Shown piece after piece: positions 8,933 to 15,021 of a DNA stretch of 20,041 nt (position 1 is its first letter; each line of letters opens with the position of its first letter). The DNA comes from Chara braunii. Its lineage: Eukaryota > Streptophyta > Charophyceae > Charales > Characeae. The DNA is taken from positions 112,455 to 132,495 of the forward strand of contig BFEA01000122.1 in NCBI GenBank assembly GCA_003427395.1, written 5' to 3'. The notes beneath the pieces are model-generated. The model made no database searches, was not told the DNA's origin, and saw only the letters and a program-made list of their open reading frames with translations. Both the position numbers and the translations under genes were made by a program.

Positions 8933-9172
8933 TATCATCATTATCATTACCATCATCATCATCATCATCATCATCTTCATCATCAACGTGGTAGTCAGCA
9001 TAGTTGTCATCATCATCATCTCCATGATCAGCATCAAGGTAAGTAGGTATAGGAGGATGGTGTTGGATTGTCATTGTCATCTTCATCATTGTCGTCGCCG
9101 TCGTCATCATTAAAATCATCATCATCTTTTTCATTATCATGCTTTTTAACATCATTTTGACCTCTAGTATTA
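8933..9172. repeat. Imperfect (ATC)n/(CAT)n microsatellite tract
   Basis: TCATCA-type repeats fill 8933-9020 and 9065-9172 with interruptions. Open frames here (poly-Ser, poly-Asp, poly-Met) are microsatellite artefacts. Confidence 0.95.
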
Positions 9173-9540
9173 TTATCTCATTATCATTTCATTAGCATCT
9201 CATTACGAACCTAAATAATTTACTCTAACTAACATCTTATTTAAAGTCTCATACATTCTACATCTCACCTAGCTTTAAAACTTTAAACTCCTCGTCTAGC
9301 TAACATAAATGGTATCTTTATTATATACCTAAAACTTCTTGGCATGGTAATTTTTAATTACCTAAAATTCCTATAATTCCTAAAATTCGCATCGCTGAAT
9401 CTCTTTCACTTTCCAAGTAATTAGTACTCAAATCAGTTTTTTGAATATCATTTGAAATCCCTCGAATTTCTCTGGCGTATTTTCGAAATGTCAGCTGGAT
9501 CTCTGGTATCTAGTTTCTCCTCTTTGAGAATAGACGTTTG
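9173..9540. other. AT-rich stretch without genes
   Basis: A/T-rich on both strands, with repeated ATCTCATTA, CTAAAATTC and TTTGAAAT-type words and no open frame. Similar AT-rich DNA precedes G-rich repeat sequence at 2690-3345 and 5085-5205, so it may be part of the same composite repeat. Confidence 0.4.
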
Positions 9541-9887
9541 TTCCTGATGGATGGGAGGTGAGGATCAGGGGAGAGCTTCACTCTGCAGGGGCGACACAAG
9601 GTGGGAGGTGAAGCCCTGGAGGGGGTGTGAGCAGAAGTAGTGGGTTACCTTATTCTGGGGTTGGGGTGGGAGTACTCACACCAGCGGGGGCAGATCAGGG
9701 TAAGGGGTAGGCAGAGGCATACTTGGGAGGGAACTGTATGCCTCTCTGAGATAGGGGGGGGAAGGTGGGACTGTCCCAAGTTGGGGCTGTTATGGCTGCC
9801 TCTCGGTAATCCATCTCGACGGAGGCAGCTTCGGGACAGGGTGGAAAGGAGGGGAGGGGGAGATTAACCGTAGGTGTAACATTATCA
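9541..9887. other. G-rich stretch, possible 5' part of the dispersed repeat
   Basis: Strong G bias on the plus strand (GGGAGGTGA, GGGGGCAGATCAGGG, GGGGGGGAAGG). A 75-codon frame (9640-9867) has no domain. It resembles the texture of 3350-3650 but I could not align the two by eye. Confidence 0.35.
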
Positions 9888-10425
9888 TCATCCATGTTAT
9901 ATCATGCATCCTGGTTTTCTGAAATGCTGGGCGGCATCTGGCCTACTTCCTCATCCAGGATATAGATTTCAGAGATGATTGAATCAGCACCGATATCTGC
10001 AGAGTTGCCTTGTTCTGTGCTCCTGGTTCGTCGATGCCAGAACGACGCTGGCCAGAGCTGGGGTGTTGCCCTGTAACCTGCATTGGTAGGGGTATGAGGC
10101 CTTGTAGAGAGATTTGGGGTTTTGCTGAGGGAGGAAGGCAATCCAAGTGACGAACTGGGGGGGCTGCCTTGACGACCTATGGGGCTAGGAATAGTCTAGG
10201 CGGCGAGAACAGGTCAGCTATGGCTGACATTGGTTAGGAGGGCATAGTCTCTGAGATGTAAGGCCTTGGCATAGGGAGGGCTAGGAGGTGCTCTAGGAGT
10301 TGGAGGCCAGTGGTGCTGATATAGCATAGTCTTCTAGTTTTTTACCATAATCATCATCAGCATAATCATCTTCATCAACATCATCATCATCATTAGTATC
10401 ATTATCTCATCATTGTTATATTAAG
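9888..10425 (+). repeat. G-rich dispersed repeat, copy E, ending in (ATC)n
   Basis: The order is GCATC, then ATATAGATTTCAGAGATG (9960-9977), CCGATATCTGCA, GCCAGAACGACGCTGGCC, the core GTTGCCCTGTAACCTGC with GGTATGAGGCCTTGTAGAG, then the trailer and an ATAGCATAGT element before an (ATC)n tract (10344-10420). The next copy starts about 520 bp later with the same order of blocks. Together E and F define the repeat well: a tandem pair, each unit closed by its own trinucleotide tract. Confidence 0.8.
10344..10420. repeat. (ATC)n tract closing copy E
   Basis: Interrupted ATC/CAT repeats directly after the ATAGCATAGTCTTCTAG element of copy E. Less pure than the tract closing copy F. Confidence 0.9.
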
Positions 10426-10920
10426 CTTTCTGGTGTTCTGGAATCTTTGGACAGCATCTAGTTTTCTTCCACATCCGGGATATAGGATTTCAGAGATGGT
10501 CGAACCCGGACCGATATCTGCAAAGTTGTTCTTTTCTGTGCCCCTGTTTTGCCGACGTGAGAACGACGCTGGCCGGAGCTGGTGCGTTGCCCTGTAACCT
10601 GCAAAGGCAGGAGCGTGAGGCCTTGTAGAGAGATCCGGGGGTTGCCGAGGGAGGAAGGCAATCCACTGGCGACTCAGGGGGTCTGCTCGGTGGCGAGGAG
10701 AGATCAGCTATGGGTGACATTGGTTAGGTTGGTTTTGTCTCGGATTTACAATGTCCTGGTACAGGGAGGGCTAGAAGTTGCTCTAGGATTAGGAGACCAG
10801 AATTGTGGATATAGCATAGCTTACTACAATTAATACAATTTTTTATCACCATCAGTATCATCATCATCATCATCATCATCATCATTATCATCATCATCAT
10901 CATCATTATTGTCACCACAT
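10426..10920 (+). repeat. G-rich dispersed repeat, copy F, ending in (ATC)n
   Basis: Same block order as copy E: GGACAGCATCTAG, ATATAGGATTTCAGAGATGG, CCGATATCTGCA, GAACGACGCTGGCCGGAGCT, GTTGCCCTGTAACCTGC, GCAGGAGCGTGAGGCC, CAATCCACTGGCGA, AGCTATGGGTGACATTGG, ATAGCATAGC, and an (ATC)n tract (10845-10911). A copy of the 19-nt hairpin module follows directly at 10921, which may mark the true 3' end of a composite element. Confidence 0.8.
10845..10911. repeat. (ATC)n tract closing copy F
   Basis: Long, nearly pure ATC repeat after the ATAGCATAGC element of copy F. Its minus-strand poly-Met frame is an artefact. Confidence 0.95.
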
Positions 10921-10977
10921 GAGGGACGCTGAGCCTGGTTCTCAGCAAGTTCGGTCCGGTCTCTCCGGGCAGACTGT
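10921..10977 (+). mobile_element. Hairpin module of the short retroposon 3' end (no poly-A)
   Basis: GAGGGACGCTGAGCCTGGTT starts a copy in which the stem reads GCTGAG/CTCAGC (10928-10946): same geometry as at 5276 and 6417, with different but still paired bases. The following 30 bp diverge from the other copies, and no poly(A) follows immediately; an A tract lies about 60 bp further on (11036-11049). Confidence 0.5.
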
Positions 10978-11035
10978 GAGGACCCCGGCCTCATTCCTCT
11001 TATTGGTAATATTAGCCTTGGGCACTGGGCCCCTT

Positions 11036-11218
11036 AAAAAAAAAAAAAACATCTTCCTCTAGTGCCTGGTGTAGTGCTTACATAGCAATGGGGGAACAGG
11101 ATCTGGCATCAGATGGGAACAGGGAGTGACTGGCCTTGGGACTAGAGGGCGTCAGATGGGAACAGGGACTGAGTGCCCATGAACTGGGGGAAAACCATCT
11201 AGCACATCTTCCTCTAGC
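11036..11218 (+). repeat. LINE zinc-finger-core echoes and a 24-bp direct repeat
   Basis: After an A tract, ACATCTTCCTCTAGTGCCTG (11049-) and CCATCTAGCACATCTTCCTC (11195-) both resemble 8512-8531 in the LINE relict (ETIQHIFL, stop, C). Between them, GCATCAGATGGGAACAGGGA (11106) recurs as GCGTCAGATGGGAACAGGGA (11149), a 43-bp period. I read this as small LINE 3' scraps, duplicated locally. Confidence 0.4.
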
Positions 11219-11544
11219 CTAAGGATCTATGAGGGGTGCCCCGATCCGCATTGCACCTATCTATAGGATAGAACAGCGACCAGATGCAGGCATCATACTA
11301 GTCGTACCAATCATAAACTCGGTGCACCGAGTGCTGGTCCTATTTTTCGCGACGTCATGACCAGCGTTAGTGAGCATGACCAGTATGACCAATGTGTCTA
11401 TGTTGGGCTACCCTAGGAAAATCAAGCCTGTGGGGAAAGAGGGAGTAGCCCCCAAGCAAAGGTTTATTCATCTTGTTTCACCCCATGAGTTGTTTGCTAA
11501 CAGTTACATGTGTATACAATTAAACCACCAGTGCTGCCATGTAT
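11219..11544. other. Unrecognised stretch with a 16-bp palindrome
   Basis: No gene recognised. ACTCGGTGCACCGAGT (11317-11332) is a perfect 16-bp palindrome, close upstream of TTTTTCGCGACGTCATGACC. Several GACCAG/ATGACCA words recur at 11357-11393. Confidence 0.45.
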
Positions 11545-11690
11545 ATGGGACGCTGGACCCGTTTTCCAGCAGGTGATGCTCCCCACCAATAGATGGAGCC
11601 TCCCTCCTGGTGTTAGTGGTGTCTGCTCTTATCAGCAGCACTAACACTGGCGAGGGCGTGTTTTGTTAAAAAAAAAACAAAACAAAAAAA
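11545..11690 (+). mobile_element. Short retroposon 3' end with extra long hairpin and A-rich tract
   Basis: ATGGGACGCTGGACCCGTTT begins a copy whose hairpin (11552-11570) and GCTCC/GGAGC stem match the copy at 5270 almost base for base. It then carries an additional hairpin: GTGTTAGTG (11610-11618) pairs with CACTAACAC (11639-11647), with an inner CTGCT/AGCAG stem (11623-11627 with 11634-11638). An A-rich tract broken by C bases (11669-11694) follows. Confidence 0.55.
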
Positions 11691-11699
11691 AAACACCAG

Positions 11700-13190
11700 T
11701 GCTTTTGACCTTTCCCTTGCCGAGCCTGGAAATGCCCTGCGCGCCAAGAAAGAAAGAGCCAGCACGGCCTTCTTTCTGCTGGTGGCGCCATCCATTTTGC
11801 CCCCGGTACGCTGACTCCCGAAGAACGCGCCGCGCCGCATGCACGGCCACGTCTTCAAAACATGGCTGGGAAATGGTTTAAGCGACATGGATCGGGTAGC
11901 AGGGGCCAAGGAGAAGTTCTGAGGGGAAGAAAAATAGTGATAGAGTACAACGATAATAATGGGTCCCTCCTGGCTAATAGTGGCTATGCACTGCACGGGA
12001 GCTTCAGGAGGGTGGGATAACCCCAATATCACGAATTAGGCGGGAGTGTAATGGTGGTGGCAGAGATCTTCCGGATTTTGGGGGCTACATATGAAAGGGC
12101 AAAGCCGCAAAAGACAAAAATCAAACCGGGGGGCGAACCCAAACCCAGCAAGACAAACAGGGTTAGAACGGTACATGGACTCAGGTTCCTGCCAGTAGGC
12201 TGTCTTCTTGCGATTGGTCTACCCTCACGCTGGCTGCGTTACACAGTCCTCTTGGTGGCCCTCCTCCTGTGCCTCACGTTTCTACCTGGCCCAGTGGAAA
12301 CAAAAAAAAACTACAGAGCCCTTCTTTTTATAAAGATGTCAAGTCCCAGAGCGGCGATGGAAGGGAAAGAAGCACCCTGAAAACGCAGAAGGCACATGAA
12401 CATGTAATAGTACTCGCTTTTTTTTTTCTTTTCAGGGAAGACTCACAATACAACTTTCTCAACTCAGCCCTGGTTGTAATTGCAGTCAGATACATCCGTG
12501 GTGGGTCATACTTACGACCAGATACACTCTCGCTGTGTACTCAGTACGCTCTCGCTGTGTACTCAGTTGGCCACTTGGCACGCAGAAAGGGCATACATAT
12601 CTTCAGTGAAAGACTGATAGTTGACCACATGCATGGCATACCTTTCTGGGTCTTTTCGCTAAGATCAAGTGCACTGTATCTGTTCTGATCATCAGTTTTT
12701 AATATCTGATCCGTCGTCCATCAGGGGGGAAAAAGAAAATACTGCCAATTTTAGGGCAAATGAGCAGCTACTCGAGAGTAGAGGCTAGCCACATGAGAAG
12801 AAAGGAATTGCCATTGTACCCCTCATGTTTTGGAGAGATCCAGGACCATGACGTGAAGCAGGACATGCAATGAACTCGGAAGTGGTGACATCCAGGAGCG
12901 GATGATCAGAAGCAAGGACATGCAAATGTCCTAGTAAATTCTGACAGGGACGTCATTTTTATGGGGACAGGGTTACTCTGTACCCCCCTTTTTGCAATCC
13001 TTTGGTGATAAATAGCCTCTCCTTTCTATCTTCAGGCGCACACCGACCATAAGATAGACACAACACGTATTGGGCTTGCTAATTTCAATTATTATAACAC
13101 ACTTTGAGCTTCCCTTTCAAGCTATTGCATCTCATCTGCATGGCGAAGGGAAAATTACTGAGGGAGCCAGGACCATAAGGCCCTGTTTTT
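11700..13190. other. Unrecognised stretch
   Basis: About 1.5 kb with no supported gene. Overlapping frames of 109 codons (12051-12380) and 139 codons (12269-12688 plus; 11613-12032 minus) have no domain I recognise. A 22-bp duplication (CTCTCGCTGTGTACTCAGT at 12527 and 12549) is present. Confidence 0.4.
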
Positions 13191-13194
13191 GGGG

Positions 13195-13219
13195 AAAAAA
13201 AAAAAAAAAAAAAAAAAAA
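13195..13219. repeat. 25-nt poly(A) tract
   Basis: Uninterrupted A run after TTTTTGGGG. It could be the tail of a plus-strand retroposon, but the 100 bp before it match neither repeat family described here. Confidence 0.9.
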
Positions 13220-13486
13220 GATCCTACCTTGCATGCAACAGAGCAGTAGCGATATGGGTCCTGGAGGCCTCTGTCACAAGTCTCACATGCGTTCCCTGGA
13301 CATTTTCCTGGTCGTGGTTGTGGTCGCTGGTTCAAGAACACCACACGGGCACTATTAAGCGTGTATGGCTGCATGGAAATCAGCACCCATGGGCACAATC
13401 AACCAAAAAAAACATAGCTTCATTCAGTCAGTCCCCTGTGCAGTTGCCATGAACAATCTCTGAATAAGCCATCATAGCTCTCTCCA

Positions 13487-13538
13487 TTCTTCTTCTTCTT
13501 CTTCTTCTTCTTCTTCTTCTTCTTCTTCTTCTTCTTCT
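13487..13538. repeat. (TTC)n microsatellite
   Basis: About seventeen uninterrupted TTC repeats. It lies just upstream of the second LINE-like remnant. Confidence 0.97.
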
Positions 13539-13570
13539 AAGCTCCTGCAGCCAATGCCTCTGCTTCGTTC

Positions 13571-13930
13571 ATCTTAAATATGATTCATATCTTATTGAAT
13601 TGCAAGTCTGCAATCAAGCATTATCTCTGGGAGCAAGTGGGTGGTGTGGATTTTGCAAATGCTTGTCGGCACATGGACTTGATGATGGAAGACTGCAAGG
13701 TCATGAGTGGCAAGAGCTATTCTTAGCTGTGTATAGATCAATAGAAAGCTGCTTATCTTTATGCAGGCTGTCTAAAAGATCTCTCTGTGTGCAATATGGA
13801 CTGTCGCAAGATCTTTGTCAGTCTTTCACAGTTTGAGCTGTGCCTCTTTGTACTGAAAGAGAGTGTGTGGCACAAACAAACGTGGAACATTGCATTTGTT
13901 TTCTTTTTCTTACAACGAAGTACGCCAGGA
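13571..13930 (+). pseudogene. Probable second LINE ORF2 3' remnant
   Basis: In one frame the plus strand reads NMIHILLNCKSAIKHYLWEQ from about 13577. HILLNC fits the HxxxxC half of the zf-RVT zinc-binding domain, and the aromatic and hydrophobic residues after it fit the usual spacing. A neighbouring frame then gives WQELFLAVYRSIESCL (about 13710-13757), the kind of helix that follows this domain. Stops and a frame change break it. It ends in an A-rich tail (13928-14022), which supports a LINE 3' end in plus orientation. The match is short; it could be chance. Confidence 0.35.
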
Positions 13931-14022
13931 AAAAAAAGGGAAAAAAAAAAAAAAAAACGCACTTCATGCAATATTTGAATAAAAAAATAAATAAAAATAA
14001 AAATAATAATAATAAAATTGTG
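13928..14022 (+). repeat. A-rich tail-like tract
   Basis: A runs, then AAATAAATAAAAATAAAAAT and a short (AAT)n. It looks like a degenerating poly(A)/(TAA)n retroelement tail. It separates the remnant upstream from the intact LINE downstream. Confidence 0.75.
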
Positions 14023-14514
14023 CCGAGGTATACCGCTTCTTCAATACGCAACTCTGGTATAGTGTCCGACACCCCTTCCCCCGAAAACTGCATCGATGCT
14101 ACTATTAACATATCTGTACTCAAAATGAAGTGTGACTGTTGGGGAATTTTAGGTTAGATGATTGGTTGTTGATTGGATTGATTAGGTATACTGATGGACT
14201 GTGTACTGCTTTTGTTGGATATGTCCTGATTTTTGTTTAATTGTGGATTGATTGGATCACAATTTATAGTTGGATCGATTGAATGGTTGTCCATAGTCTG
14301 TTCCCTGTTTGATAATTAATCTGTGATTCTTACCTTGTCTTTGATTACTGTCGACTACGTGCGAATGACACCCTGCACTGAACACCACAAAAACGACTGA
14401 GTGGAACTGTGCTCTTTTGATCATTTGCTTCGGATTGTCAGGTCGAACTTTGTTGCCGCCACTGCTCATTGATTACACATTACACCCCTCGTGCTCGAAT
14501 TCTGCCGATAAAAG
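14023..14514 (+). promoter_or_regulatory. Presumed LINE 5'UTR with internal promoter
   Basis: No open frame; directly upstream of ORF1. It has recurrent TTGATTGGAT/GGATTGATTGG/GGATCGATTG words (about 14165-14290). LINEs of this type usually carry an internal promoter here; I see no classic TATA element. The ORF1 start has a good context (AAG ATG G). Confidence 0.5.
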
Positions 14515-15021
14515 ATGGATCCCCAACATAATGAACTTTGTGATATGATCCGTAGGTGCTTTTTGACAGGACAAGAGGAGCCACAGATAGCTGAAAAGTA
14601 TATTGCGACTACCCGTGATGAACCCAATAGTACAACCGTTGTTGATAAAGACGACAGAGCGTCTGCGGCCACGGTAGATTATCTTAGACAACATGGGGTG
14701 TTGGTGGTGTTCCAGGGCCTGGGCAATGATGTGTCTTTTGGAATCAAAGAAGATTGGATGAGATCGGTTGAATCGGGGTGGAGTTCGACGCTGTTGCGAG
14801 GCCAGCTTGGACGCATTAGACCAGAAGGACCAAACATGATCTCCTACTTGGCAGTTAATCATGTTCTTCGTGATTGGTTAATTAATACACTCTGCCAAGA
14901 GGAGAATGCGATCGTGGGGGGAAAAAATGTAAAGTGTTGTACAAACCCTGGGCGACGCCGGCTGAGCAAGCTAAAGCCAGGGAGTACCTTCAAGCCCAGA
15001 TCTTTTGGATCAGGGTGCTGA
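14515..15021 (+). CDS. LINE ORF1, N-terminal part (gag-like, DUF4283-like)
   Basis: First part of the LINE nucleic-acid-binding protein. ATG at 14515 has purine at -3 and G at +4. Residues about 50-138 follow the pattern of plant DUF4283 domains: hydrophobic strands, LRDWLINTL, then a strand entering GGKNV. The frame changes at the G6A6T run (14916-14928). In this frame translation continues for about 31 codons of unrelated sequence and stops at TGA (15019-15021). The missing half of the domain continues at once in the -1 frame, starting VLYKPW, so the two parts belong to one protein. Whether the change is programmed frameshifting, a mutation in this copy or a sequence error cannot be told from one copy. 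The N-terminal 50 residues show no motif. Confidence 0.8.
   Translation: MDPQHNELCDMIRRCFLTGQEEPQIAEKYIATTRDEPNSTTVVDKDDRASAATVDYLRQHGVLVVFQGLGNDVSFGIKEDWMRSVESGWSSTLLRGQLGRIRPEGPNMISYLAVNHVLRDWLINTLCQEENAIVGGKNVKCCTNPGRRRLSKLKPGSTFKPRSFGSGC
14916..14928 (+). promoter_or_regulatory. Candidate -1 ribosomal frameshift (slippery) site
   Basis: In the ORF1 start frame the codons read GTG GGG GGA AAA AAT. This contains two overlapping X_XXY_YYZ heptamers, G_GGA_AAA and A_AAA_AAT, and the downstream gag frame is exactly the -1 frame. I found no obvious strong pseudoknot by eye. The same run is a hot spot for indels. Confidence 0.4.

Noticed and set aside
8847-9155. Poly-Asp/poly-Met minus-strand frame
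   Set aside because: Direct product of the (ATC)n microsatellite.
12051-12688. Two overlapping plus-strand frames of 109 and 139 codons
   Set aside because: One has a hydrophobic stretch, but neither shows a family motif, and they overlap in different frames.
13132-13398. Possible zinc-binding frame on the minus strand (CETCDRGLQDPYRYCSVAC)
   Set aside because: The cysteines are suggestive, but the frame is short and ends in a poly-Phe run from the poly(A) tract; not enough to call.
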